The notes under the pieces were generated by a model. The model searched no databases. It saw only the letters and a list, made by a program, of their open reading frames with translations, and was not told the DNA's origin. From assembly GCA_045539315.1 (NCBI GenBank), contig JAZQFC010000039.1, forward strand, positions 68,979 through 132,978: 64,000 nt of DNA. Reading direction: 5' to 3'. Source of the stretch: RUG11462 sp045539315 (GTDB lineage: Bacteria; Bacillota; Clostridia; Oscillospirales; Acutalibacteraceae). The translations under genes were made by a program, and so were the position numbers. Below, in pieces: positions 27,201 to 34,671 of the stretch. Every line of letters begins with the position of its first letter. The first letter of the stretch is position 1.

Positions 27201-28018
27201 TTTACATTAAAAGTTGCTGTATTTCCGTTTATCGTTCCATCTTTCCACTTTAAATCATCTTGATCTGCATAGGCAGTCCAAGTCGGAAATGCAACTCTTG
27301 TAACACCAACATTATCACTAACATTGCAAGTAACCGTATAGCCTGTACTTGTAACATTACTTACTTTAACATTTGAAATAGTTGGTGCTGTTGTGTCGGA
27401 AGGAGTGGCATACAAAGATTTTACTTCGTTAACATAAGTATAACAACAACTTGTTGTTGCTCCATTCGCATTAAAGCCAGAGGGCATTTCTAAAAACTGA
27501 CTTTTAAAAGGATCAATAGCATTTGCAGTTGTAGCTTCTCCGGCTGTACTTCCTCTGCAGATTCTTAAATCTAAATGGAAACCGCTAGAATCTCCCGTGC
27601 TACCCATAGTTCCAATAACTGTATTTTTTGATACACTCTGACCATTGCTAACATTTACTCCTGTTAAATGGCCATATCTGCTGATATAACTTACTCCTTG
27701 ATAAGTGTGTTTTATATATACAGCGTTGCCTAAACCACCACCGCAACCACAATAGGTTCCGTAATTATGAGCACAAACGTTTCTAACGGTATATACTACT
27801 GTGCCAGGATAACAAGCATAAATAGCACAGCCTTGTGCACCTACGATGTCAAGCGCACAATGATTTCTACCATCAAGATAACACGAACTCAATGAATTAG
27901 AAGATGGTACAGGCCATCTCCAATCACGATTTCCTGCCGCGCTTACGCTAACACTTGCTATTGGTATTATTGTGAAAATTAGTAATACCGATAGAATTAT
28001 ACTGACTAATTTTTTCAT
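24284..28018 (-). CDS. large secreted M23-like / tandem C-type lectin domain protein
   Basis: 1244 residues. Order: signal peptide (1-28); M23-like domain (about 30-190) with RNHCALDIVG and SRYGHL, but FHLDL where family members have HxH; a GBS-Bsp-like repeat (about 213-305); an immunoglobulin-like segment (about 310-420); two C-type lectin domains (about 430-565 with QPD and WND, about 570-705 with EPN and WND); two beta repeats with DGSTTL and GKGNYTG (about 710-785 and 912-985), separated by Cys-pair repeats (about 790-905) and followed by another Cys-pair block; and a C-terminal FnIII-like domain. There is no sortase motif or dockerin. It probably binds and perhaps trims cell-wall or host glycans. 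Its promoter is overlaid by the operators at 28051-28118. Confidence 0.9.
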   Translation of the reverse strand: MKKLVSIILSVLLIFTIIPIASVSVSAAGNRDWRWPVPSSNSLSSCYLDGRNHCALDIVGAQGCAIYACYPGTVVYTVRNVCAHNYGTYCGCGGGLGNAVYIKHTYQGVSYISRYGHLTGVNVSNGQSVSKNTVIGTMGSTGDSSGFHLDLRICRGSTAGEATTANAIDPFKSQFLEMPSGFNANGATTSCCYTYVNEVKSLYATPSDTTAPTISNVKVSNVTSTGYTVTCNVSDNVGVTRVAFPTWTAYADQDDLKWKDGTINGNTATFNVKTSDHNNETGIYYTHIYAYDAAGKSTSVATWCNVPVDDIICCDDSKSYKNGYYTDDDEVLRLWGWAFSNKGKEVSFKYKIDDGNEIKIENVVRTDVKNAYSSICAFTNVGYDVDLELSKVESGKHTVVIIATSTSGNSVVVSEHSFYVSHIADLENNKRTVTFNNHTYEIYDQYLDYHKALEYCESKGGHLATISSAFENEGIYQSIKGYKDTYFLGATDEVTEGDWKWCDGTNMTYSNWASTQPDNAGSGEHYLEMWSESGLWNDARLKSADYYAEVSGFICEYEDYEEQGYVFSGNNKYVLYNSFLTWEEAKTFAEEKGGHLVTITSPHENGIVGCLIQVHGTCNNYWLGAKKVTETEFEWVTGEEWIYDNWGENEPNEPITSSYAQISAFDYEHATGFKEAYTWNDILPEGGSSDFYLLKNSGFIVEYENVKKDLENCDISLEYATTDYTGKEKTPTITIKDGSTTLVKGTDYTVEYLNNTDVGTASVVVIGKGNYTGKIIKEFEIVCKNHKYSDWTIIEQATCTEKGEKICACLICEEENKEIIPALGHTEVIDKAVAPTCTKTGLTQGKHCSTCDKVLVKQEIVNKASHTPSSDWVVTKPATTENSGERVKHCTVCDEIIETEVIPKLDVVLPTNISDCEITVKYSSTVYSGSAKKPSVTVKDGSTTLINGTDYAVKYSNNLNAGTATITIKGKGNYTGTVTKTFEIEKKSFDSWGLPPETKAVQYPANNLETRYTMSMGDYKLIKDIDYTVSIVGEIKIGNIVKVIYTGKGNFTGERVYTFKIICNQYIDGHICDKWIVETEPTCESEGSEYGICTLCGEKEVSTIPKLEHSWEWVSDYAPSDYFNKGYECYWLVCSECGFEDEDSYIEHSIPKLKLKKPKVSYFSKNRIISVKTTHKYAYGYQIRYKIKGNWKYKTVTSRKTTEIWNLGKFKKGAKYKIQVRGFMKQGSKKAYSDWTGIKTVKVK

Positions 28019-28050
28019 TTTATTTTTCTCCTTATACTTCTAAAACACTT

Positions 28051-28118
28051 TAACCTGTTTCAGGTTATAAATATTTTAACCTGTTTCAGGTTAAATGTCA
28101 ATACCCTAAAACAGGCTA
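28051..28118. promoter_or_regulatory. three tandem 17-bp operators (TAACCTG-N3-CAGGTTA)
   Basis: Two perfect copies of TAACCTGTTTCAGGTTA at 28051-28067 and 28077-28093, and a degenerate TACCCTAAAACAGGCTA at 28102-28118. Start-to-start spacing is 26 and 25 bp, the same as in the array at 4198-4265 although the arm sequence is different. Operator 2 fills the promoter spacer and operator 3 abuts the -35 box, again as at the first locus. Confidence 0.88.
28073..28101 (-). promoter_or_regulatory. promoter of the lectin/M23 protein gene
   Basis: On the minus strand TTGACA (28101-28096), 17 bases, TAAAAT (28078-28073). The operators overlap it. Confidence 0.8.
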
Positions 28119-28191
28119 ACTTAAAATACAATTATATGTATATTTTGAGACTATGTGTATATTATCATTTTAAGTTTAAGAGGTGTGGCTT

Positions 28192-28416
28192 ATGTATCCA
28201 CGAATCAGAGATTTACGCGAAGATAAGGATTTAACTCAAAAACAGGTTGCTAGTATTCTTGGTATGTCACAAACAGGTTATTCAAAATACGAAACTGGTG
28301 AAAATGATATTCCTACCGATGTTTTGATTCGATTATCAAGATTTTACGAAACAAGTATTGATTATTTGCTTGGACAAACTGCATATAAAAAGCCTTATCC
28401 AAAAATGTGGCAATAA
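28192..28416 (+). CDS. XRE family helix-turn-helix regulator
   Basis: 74 residues from the ATG at 28192 after AGAGGTG; a GTG at 28183 in frame lies inside that ribosome-binding site. Cro/C1 domain: IRDLREDKDLTQKQVASILGMSQTGYSKYETGENDIPTDVLIRLSRFYETSIDYLL. It is a close paralogue of the regulator at 4290-4502. It is divergent from the large lectin/M23 gene with three operators between them, so it most likely represses that gene and itself. Confidence 0.92.
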   Translation: MYPRIRDLREDKDLTQKQVASILGMSQTGYSKYETGENDIPTDVLIRLSRFYETSIDYLLGQTAYKKPYPKMWQ

Positions 28417-28421
28417 CATAT

Positions 28422-28456
28422 AAAAAAACGCTTATCAGTTTTGATAAGCGTTTTTT
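28422..28456. terminator. bidirectional rho-independent terminator
   Basis: AACGCTTATCA/TGATAAGCGTT stem with A/T flanks between convergent regulators. Confidence 0.93.
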
Positions 28457-29300
28457 AATTTATCTGATTTCTATATTGTTTTGGGGTTATTCCAAATTCT
28501 TTCTTAAACACAGTTGAAAAATAGTTTCCATCGCAAAAACCACATTCAACTGCGATATTTGTAATCGAAAGCGAAGTGGTTTTTAGTAACACTTGCGCTT
28601 GAGAAAGCCTTACATTATTTAAAACTTTTGATATTGATTTACCGCAACTATCATAAAATGTATGGCGCAGATAAGATGGCGAATAATTAAGCCGTTTTGC
28701 CATACTCTCTAGCGTAAAATCATTCATATAATTATCATAAATATAGCGCAAAACCATTGTATAAATCTGCGTTTTTGTATCGCTAGAACTTTGTTGTTTT
28801 AAACATTCTTTCAGTAGCGCTTTAAACATATATTCAAGCGGTTTTACAACTTGCAATACTTTTTGGGCTTTTGGCACATTTGATTTTAAATCATTATAAA
28901 GCCTTACATAATCTTCGCCGAGTAGCGCTTTATACTTTTCAAAAAATAATTTAGATTTTTTGAGTTTTCCTTTATACCCTGAAACATTTATGCAACAAAT
29001 CATACTATTCTCGCTGAAAATCGGTATAACAAATTCTTCTACCCCCGCATAACAACAAGAATAATAAGGCTTTGTGATATGTTTATTATTAAGTTTTCTT
29101 TTATTTTCAGCGCATAATCCACAAGTTTTATCATTCGCCTTTAAATATGAACACACCGCGCACAAATGCACCTCATATTCAAGAAGCGTTGGCAAATGCC
29201 TTTCTAAAACATTATCAAAACAACTAACGCTCACTAAATACCCATTATCTCGCAAAAACGAAATATAAGATGTTATATCATTTAGTATTTCACTGTTCAT
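28455..29300 (-). CDS. AraC family regulator with PocR-type sensor domain
   Basis: 281 residues from the ATG at 29300. The N-terminal half carries Cys-rich motifs (HLCAVCSYLK, CGLCAENKRKL, YYSCCYAGVEEFVIPI) typical of the PocR ligand/metal-sensing domain. The C-terminal half is the AraC double helix-turn-helix (LESMAKRLNYSPSYLRHTFYDSCGKS and AVECGFCDGNYFSTVFKKEFGITPKQYRN). It is divergent from the FAD oxidoreductase gene at 29416, its probable target. The inducer is unknown. Confidence 0.9.
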   Translation of the reverse strand: MNSEILNDITSYISFLRDNGYLVSVSCFDNVLERHLPTLLEYEVHLCAVCSYLKANDKTCGLCAENKRKLNNKHITKPYYSCCYAGVEEFVIPIFSENSMICCINVSGYKGKLKKSKLFFEKYKALLGEDYVRLYNDLKSNVPKAQKVLQVVKPLEYMFKALLKECLKQQSSSDTKTQIYTMVLRYIYDNYMNDFTLESMAKRLNYSPSYLRHTFYDSCGKSISKVLNNVRLSQAQVLLKTTSLSITNIAVECGFCDGNYFSTVFKKEFGITPKQYRNQIN

Positions 29301-29349
29301 ATCATCACTCAAAAAGACAAATTTCAAAGAAAATAGTGCCAAATAACAC

Positions 29350-29378
29350 TTGTTTCTTTGATAAAAACAGTATATACT
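29350..29378 (+). promoter_or_regulatory. promoter of the FAD oxidoreductase gene
   Basis: TTGTTT (29350-29355), 17 bases, TATACT (29373-29378). Confidence 0.6.
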
Positions 29379-29415
29379 GAAATTAATGAAAAATCAAGGT
29401 TTTGGAGGAATTTTT

Positions 29416-30717
29416 ATGAAAACTTACAAAGAGCCTGTAAAAGAACTACCGATTATTGCAGAAGTTGAAGTGCTTGTTTGTGGTGGTGGCCCTGCTGGTA
29501 TCGGCGCTGCTTTGCGCTCATCTAGAGAAGGCGCTGACACTATGATAGTTGAATCACAAGACTGTTTGGGTGGAGTTGCAACTGCCGGTATGATGTCTCA
29601 CTGGGGCGGTCGCTCTTCAAGTAAGATTATGGTTGAAATGTGGGAGCGTACTTATCAAAAATGTGTTGACGGACTTGGTTGGTGCGAAAAAAATGTTGAA
29701 GATAACAAAACAAAAATACATCACGGTGCGCAAAAAATCACACTTGATGAAATGATGAATGAAGCCGGCGTTAAAGTGCTTTATTATACTTTTATTTGTG
29801 ATGCTATTGTTGAAGATGACACAATAAAAGGCGTTATTGTTGAAAATAAATCAGGACGTGGCGTTATACTTGCTAAAAGAATTATTGACTCAACCGGCGA
29901 TGGCGATGTAGCATATCACGCGGGCGTGCCATATTTCAAAGGTAGAGAAACAGATGGCAGAATGCAACCTGCTACTTTGATGTTTAAAATCGGTGGCGTT
30001 GATTATTCGCGCGCAGTTTTCCCTGGCAGTTTTGAATCAAAAGTAGAGACTGAAAAAGGTGAATTACAAGCGCTCGCTAAAGAGATAATTCCTTTCCCTG
30101 CTGGGCATGTGCTTCTATATTCTCAACCAACTCCTGGCACTGTTTGTTGTAATATGACAAACGCAATTGAAGTTGATGGTACAAACGCCGAGAGCGTTAC
30201 AAAAGGACTTATGACCTGTCGTTCACAAATCGCGCCTATTATTGATTTCTTGCACGAGTATGTGCCTGGTTATGAAAATTGTTGGCTTATGAGCGAGGGC
30301 TCACTGCTTGGAATTCGTGAAACTCGCCATTTTGAAGGCTATAAATCTTTAACTCCTGAAGATATTTTAGAGGCAAGGCTTCACGATGACTGGTGTGTTC
30401 GCAGAGCATTTTTCAACTTTGATGTGCATAATTTAACAGGCGCTTCGCTTGATAAAACAGGTGTGCAACACGAATGGAAGCAACCTGATGACTATTCAAT
30501 TCCTTATGGTTGTATTTTGCCTAAAAAAATTGATAACCTTTTGTTATCAGGCAGAAACATTTCTGGTAGCCATTTAGCACATTCAAACTATAGAATTATG
30601 TCGGTTTGTATGGCGCTTGGCGAAGCAGCAGGCGCAGCCGCTGCAATTTCTTTAAAAGATAATGTTAATTTAAAAGATGTTGATATTAAAAAGATTCAAA
30701 CATCTGTTGGCGAATAA
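29416..30717 (+). CDS. FAD-dependent oxidoreductase
   Basis: 433 residues from the ATG at 29416, placed after GGAGG at 29403; an earlier ATG at 29386 has no ribosome-binding site. The N-terminal FAD-binding motif is VLVCGGGPAGIGAALRSSREGADTMIVE, followed by CLGGVATAGMM and DSTGDGDVAYHAG, and near the C-terminus GRNISGSHLAHSNYRIM, as in the FAD_oxidored group related to fumarate reductase/thiazole-type flavoproteins. In sugar-degrading bacteria such enzymes oxidise sugar acids or polyols, but the substrate is unknown. Probably activated by the divergent PocR-AraC protein. Confidence 0.88.
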   Translation: MKTYKEPVKELPIIAEVEVLVCGGGPAGIGAALRSSREGADTMIVESQDCLGGVATAGMMSHWGGRSSSKIMVEMWERTYQKCVDGLGWCEKNVEDNKTKIHHGAQKITLDEMMNEAGVKVLYYTFICDAIVEDDTIKGVIVENKSGRGVILAKRIIDSTGDGDVAYHAGVPYFKGRETDGRMQPATLMFKIGGVDYSRAVFPGSFESKVETEKGELQALAKEIIPFPAGHVLLYSQPTPGTVCCNMTNAIEVDGTNAESVTKGLMTCRSQIAPIIDFLHEYVPGYENCWLMSEGSLLGIRETRHFEGYKSLTPEDILEARLHDDWCVRRAFFNFDVHNLTGASLDKTGVQHEWKQPDDYSIPYGCILPKKIDNLLLSGRNISGSHLAHSNYRIMSVCMALGEAAGAAAAISLKDNVNLKDVDIKKIQTSVGE

Positions 30718-30735
30718 AATTTTATAACACATAAT

Positions 30736-30770
30736 AAAAACTCGGTGTGGAGTTAACCACACCGAGTTTT
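30736..30770 (+). terminator. rho-independent terminator
   Basis: AACTCGGTGTGG/CCACACCGAGTT stem followed by T's. Confidence 0.92.
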
Positions 30771-31030
30771 ATCATTTTTAGAATTATCTAAATTACAAAC
30801 AAAATTATGAATCTTTGTTTAAATTCTCATTGGCCCTATTTCCTTTTCAAAAAATAATTTGAAAAAAGTTACTTATCTCATTGGCTTAATCCTCATAATA
30901 AAAATTACCATAATTTCTTACGACTTTTTTAAATTTAAAATTAACTGTACATCACTATCCCAACCTTTTTTATATTAAGTCCGAATATGGTTTAAGTTAA
31001 TAGTCGTTAAGTCAAGTGCAGGGCTTTAAA
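30771..31030. other. AT-rich intergenic region, no gene seen
   Basis: About 260 bases between a terminator and the end of the small membrane protein gene. No start with a ribosome-binding site, no tRNA-like cloverleaf and no long stem seen. Confidence 0.5.
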
Positions 31031-31249
31031 TTATTCTTCTTCAGATTGAACCTCTTCGATTTCTTCATAAGAATCTTCATCATCAATATATTCATCTTCA
31101 TCGAAGTAATAATCCATAAATTCTTCTGTTTTTTTATCTTCGAAGTATTTAATAACTGCATATACAGCGCCTGCGATAGCAGCAATTGTTGCTACAAATC
31201 CGACTACTAACAGCAGATTTTTAGTAAAACTTTGTTTTTCTTCGCCCAT
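31031..31249 (-). CDS. small single-span membrane protein with acidic tail
   Basis: 72 residues from the ATG at 31249 (CGGAG at 9-base spacing; a TTG at 31258 is too close). One transmembrane helix at about residues 12-34 (LLLVVGFVATIAAIAGAVYAVIKYF) is followed by a tail that is almost entirely Asp/Glu/Tyr. A perfect promoter precedes it. Function unknown; proteins of this shape are common next to envelope genes in Clostridia. Confidence 0.78.
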   Translation of the reverse strand: MGEEKQSFTKNLLLVVGFVATIAAIAGAVYAVIKYFEDKKTEEFMDYYFDEDEYIDDEDSYEEIEEVQSEEE

Positions 31250-31282
31250 TGGTATCAACTCCGTTCTTCTTAGGTCATCTTT

Positions 31283-31311
31283 ATTATAACCTATCTTTTA
31301 TAAAATGTCAA
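31283..31311 (-). promoter_or_regulatory. consensus sigma-A promoter
   Basis: Minus strand TTGACA (31311-31306), 17 bases, TATAAT (31288-31283): perfect boxes for the small membrane protein gene. Confidence 0.88.
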
Positions 31312-31340
31312 CAAAAATCTTTAACTTTTTTCAAAAAAAT

Positions 31341-32228
31341 TTATCTTTTTGTCAACTTTTTAGCAAATATTCGTTTATAAAGCCTTAAAAGTGTAATATC
31401 GTTTTCAAATAACCATCTGTTTATTTCTGCGCCAAAAAGCATACTTATCATACAAAACCACAGCCAAAGCATTAAAAATACAACCGCGGTTAACGAACCA
31501 TAAATATAAGATAATCTTCCTACATTTTGAATATAAATCGAATAAAATGAAGAAAATACAAGCCAAAAACAACTTGAAAGAAATGCGCCTGTAAATTGAC
31601 GAGTAAACTTAATTTTTGACCTGCCTAAAAACCTATAAGCACTCATAAAAAGCAATGTTAAAAATACAAGCAAAACAAAATATCTTATTTCTAATATTGC
31701 GCTTACTATCCAATTTACCGCAGGGATATACGCGCTTATAACAAGCGCAATATGTCTGCCGAAAAGCACCACGCCAACGAGCGCCACAATGCTTATCATA
31801 AACAAAATTGTGTAAACTAACGACCAGAATGCCGATTTAAGATAGTTTTCATCATCATTTGTAGCGAAAACCACTCGAAGCCCTGCTGAAATTGCGTTTA
31901 CCCCGCGTGACGCTGTCCAAATAAGGAATATTGTTGTTACCGACATAAACGAAATAGTGACATTGCTATAAAAATCTGCAACGATATTATGCGCTAAATC
32001 GGTAATTTGCATTGGCAAAAATTCATTTATTACATTGTCAATATACTCTTGTGGCACAGGCACAACCATTTGCAAAATGTTAAGAAGCAACATAACAAAC
32101 GGCACTGATGATATAATTACAAAGAATGATGCCTGCGACGCATAAGCAAAAATATGGTTATCTATAAAAAGGTTTGAAAGTTTTGCAAAAAAGCCAAAAA
32201 CCTTATTTAAAGTTTTTTTGAATTTCAT
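31341..32228 (-). CDS. YihY/BrkB family inner membrane protein
   Basis: 295 residues with six hydrophobic segments. ASQASFFVIISSVPFVMLLLNILQ and WTASRGVNAISAGLRVVF are family signatures, followed by LTAVVFLMLWLWFCMISMLFGAEINRWLFE. The family (once misnamed RNase BN) is of uncertain function, possibly a transporter or flippase. It starts 23 bases after the rex stop and is the last gene of the minus-strand cluster that begins with aconitase. Confidence 0.9.
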   Translation of the reverse strand: MKFKKTLNKVFGFFAKLSNLFIDNHIFAYASQASFFVIISSVPFVMLLLNILQMVVPVPQEYIDNVINEFLPMQITDLAHNIVADFYSNVTISFMSVTTIFLIWTASRGVNAISAGLRVVFATNDDENYLKSAFWSLVYTILFMISIVALVGVVLFGRHIALVISAYIPAVNWIVSAILEIRYFVLLVFLTLLFMSAYRFLGRSKIKFTRQFTGAFLSSCFWLVFSSFYSIYIQNVGRLSYIYGSLTAVVFLMLWLWFCMISMLFGAEINRWLFENDITLLRLYKRIFAKKLTKR

Positions 32229-32251
32229 TAAACCACTCCAAAAGTAACTAA

Positions 32252-32902
32252 TTATTTATCAGATTGCTTTTCTTGCGATTCCTTTACTTTGTAGCAAAAT
32301 GTCATCAAAGAGTCACTTAAATGAACATTTTCAACCGGTACGTCTGGGAATTTTAAATTAAAATCATAGTGAGAAAAATTCCAAAAACCTGAAACGCCGA
32401 GTTTTATCAATTGCTTAACAGTTGACTCTGCCTCTGTTTCGGGAATGCACAACACTGCAACACTAGGTTTGTGCGCTCTGCAAAATTCGTCAAGACCATT
32501 TATATGACGAACAGGCATACCCTTAATCATTTGCCCTGCAATAGACTCTTTTTTATCAAAAATGCCTATTAAATTAAATCCGCGTTTTTCAAAAGCCATA
32601 TGAGTTGCAATTGCACGACCTAAATTACCCGCACCGATAATTACAGCGCTATATTTTCTATTAAGCCCTAAAATCTCGCCGATTTCATTATAAAGTTCAG
32701 GCACATTATATCCGTAACCTTGTTGACCAAAACCACCAAAACAGTTAAGGTCTTGTCTAATTTGCGAAGCAGTAAGCCCCATTTTTGTTGCAAGCGAGCC
32801 TGATGAAATACGCGAAACATTGTTGTTTTGCAACTCGCCTAAAAAACGGTAGTATCTCGGTAATCTTTTAATAACCGAGTTTGAAACTTTGTAATTAGCC
32901 AT
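32252..32902 (-). CDS. rex: redox-sensing transcriptional repressor Rex
   Basis: 216 residues. N-terminal winged helix (RLPRYYRFLGELQNNNVSRISSGSLATKMGLTASQIRQDLNCFG) and C-terminal NADH-binding Rossmann domain (AVIIGAGNLGRAIATHMAFEKRGFNLIGIFDKK), ending with the HYDFNLKFPDVPVENVHLSDSL dimer-swap helix. Rex senses the NADH/NAD ratio and represses fermentation genes. No clear Rex box (TTGTTAA-N4-TTAACAA type) was found in the window. Ribosome-binding site AAGGGGGAG. Confidence 0.96.
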   Translation of the reverse strand: MANYKVSNSVIKRLPRYYRFLGELQNNNVSRISSGSLATKMGLTASQIRQDLNCFGGFGQQGYGYNVPELYNEIGEILGLNRKYSAVIIGAGNLGRAIATHMAFEKRGFNLIGIFDKKESIAGQMIKGMPVRHINGLDEFCRAHKPSVAVLCIPETEAESTVKQLIKLGVSGFWNFSHYDFNLKFPDVPVENVHLSDSLMTFCYKVKESQEKQSDK

Positions 32903-32929
32903 TTTGCTCCCCCTTTTTTTAATCTATAA

Positions 32930-33439
32930 TTATTTAACTTTTATATTTTTTGAAATAAGAAAATCTTTTAACTCTTGTAAACTACCTTCTTCAAAACCAT
33001 CAGGCGCTATCATAATTCTATGTCCTGTTTTTTTAACGCATAGTGCGCAAATAGTTTTCTTGCAAGTAAATGCTTTTACACTTTCTAATTTAAAACTTGT
33101 ACGATTACTGCCTTCTTCAACTATTACTTCTTCATCAGTTATAGTGATAGTTGCTTGTGGTAAATCATCATCGCCATAAAGCACCTTATTTGTCTTTTTC
33201 AGTCTATTAACTTGAACTATTGGCATAATCACATAAGTTAACAACGCATAAAAAATCATTAAAGCAACAATAGGAATATCAACTTTACCATAATAAATTA
33301 ACATTGGTAAATCCAAAATCGCACAAAACGCAATAATAACGGCTCCTGCAATGTAAATTGGTTTCATCGTTATTTTATAGACTAATTCTTTTGCCATTTT
33401 TTCATCGCCATAAAACTTATTTACAAACTTCTTCTCCAT
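32930..33439 (-). CDS. YcxB-like membrane protein
   Basis: 169 residues from the ATG at 33439 (GGTGG, 7-base gap). Two transmembrane helices (about 33-52 and 58-80) are followed by a soluble C-terminal domain with ATITITDEEVIVEEGSNRTSFKLESVKAFTCKKTICALCVKKTGHRIMIAPDGF, the pattern of the YcxB C-terminal (bacterial PH-like) domain. Function unknown. It starts 2 bases before the upstream gene ends its stop region and is probably co-translated with it. Confidence 0.78.
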   Translation of the reverse strand: MEKKFVNKFYGDEKMAKELVYKITMKPIYIAGAVIIAFCAILDLPMLIYYGKVDIPIVALMIFYALLTYVIMPIVQVNRLKKTNKVLYGDDDLPQATITITDEEVIVEEGSNRTSFKLESVKAFTCKKTICALCVKKTGHRIMIAPDGFEEGSLQELKDFLISKNIKVK

Positions 33440-33441
33440 TA

Positions 33442-34671
33442 TCATTCCACCTTTATGGTATATAAATTTCCACAACTATCTGCAGTGTCTTTATTTGTTC
33501 CACCTTCGCCGAAAATAAATGTTTTGTCAATGTACTCAAAACTAATCATATAACTATCGGCCTCGAAATTCAAAACTTCAGAAAATTTTTCAAGGTTTTC
33601 TGTTACAAAAACGCTTGTTTTAAATTTACCGCTTTCTAATTTCTTGCTAGAGAGAACATAAAGTTGATCTTCAATTACCAACAAATCACGAGCCACAAAG
33701 CCCTCATAACCTTCGCCAAAACTACACTCGGTGTAATTTTTCAAATCATCTGTGAAAAGCAAGCCGTTGTTTGCAAAAACTAATTTGCCATCATATTCGA
33801 CCTGCGCTTGAATAATGTCATAGTCATACTGATTGTCGCCTTTTTCAATGACTGGTGTAAGAGTTTTTTTACCCTCTATATAATCAAATCTGCATTCTTC
33901 TTTGTTGTAGATATAAAGGCCTTTATAAGGGTCGCCAATTATATCTGAACTATTATGCCAAGCATAAAGATTATCTTCAAAAACAATTAACTCGCCAACT
34001 ACAATACGAATATGGTCCTCGGTAATTTCTTTGCCATCTTTATAAATAAAAGCGTGTTTTGTTGTGTCAATAAACTCAACAGGCATATCGCTTTTTTCAA
34101 TATACTGAATCATTCCATATTCATCAGGGTACAAAACCTGTCCACAGAAAAACAACTTGTCATCAAACTCTTCCATATCAAGACAATGAACAAAAGATGG
34201 CAAAACACTATAATACTCAAACCATTCATATTCATCATTTTTAGTTTTTCTATAAAACTCGCCCACACCCCAATTAACAGGATCAACTGAAACAGTATAA
34301 AGACAGTCATCAAAAACATAAAATTTTGAAATTTGGTCTGAATAAATGTTATCACAATTTTCAAAACTGCCATCTTTACTGTCATAACAAATGATTTTTG
34401 TAGGCCCTGAATTTGCTCCATAATCCCCTGCGCTAATATAAACTTTACCGTTGTATGTTTGCATATCCCAAGGGTTGCGCGCAAACATATAATTTTCTGA
34501 ATATTCATCAATTAACGCAGTACTCGGTTTTGACAAAGTAATGCTGACCGGTTGTTTTGCTGACACGATTTTTGCTTTTGGTTTAAATGGATAAAACGCT
34601 ATTACACCAAAAACAACTGCCAAAACTAAAACAACCGATACAACAAGAACTATTTTTTTATTGATTTTCAT
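33442..34671 (-). CDS. membrane-anchored extracytoplasmic beta-propeller-like protein
   Basis: 409 residues. One N-terminal hydrophobic anchor (about 6-27) and then a long beta-rich region with repeated short motifs such as YNGKVYISAGDYG, FDDCLYTVS, FDDKLFFCG, FEDNLYAWHN, YDGKLVFANNG, IEDQLYVLSS and IDKTFIFGEGG, spaced about 40-50 residues apart, which suggests a propeller of six or seven blades. No catalytic motif recognised. Its start codon overlaps the aconitase stop by one base (TAATG). An odd partner for aconitase; role unknown. Confidence 0.72.
   Translation of the reverse strand: MKINKKIVLVVSVVLVLAVVFGVIAFYPFKPKAKIVSAKQPVSITLSKPSTALIDEYSENYMFARNPWDMQTYNGKVYISAGDYGANSGPTKIICYDSKDGSFENCDNIYSDQISKFYVFDDCLYTVSVDPVNWGVGEFYRKTKNDEYEWFEYYSVLPSFVHCLDMEEFDDKLFFCGQVLYPDEYGMIQYIEKSDMPVEFIDTTKHAFIYKDGKEITEDHIRIVVGELIVFEDNLYAWHNSSDIIGDPYKGLYIYNKEECRFDYIEGKKTLTPVIEKGDNQYDYDIIQAQVEYDGKLVFANNGLLFTDDLKNYTECSFGEGYEGFVARDLLVIEDQLYVLSSKKLESGKFKTSVFVTENLEKFSEVLNFEADSYMISFEYIDKTFIFGEGGTNKDTADSCGNLYTIKVE

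Noticed and set aside
30771..31030. Candidate small RNA or tRNA in the gap
   Set aside because: No stable stem, no CCA-ended cloverleaf and no promoter-terminator pair seen.
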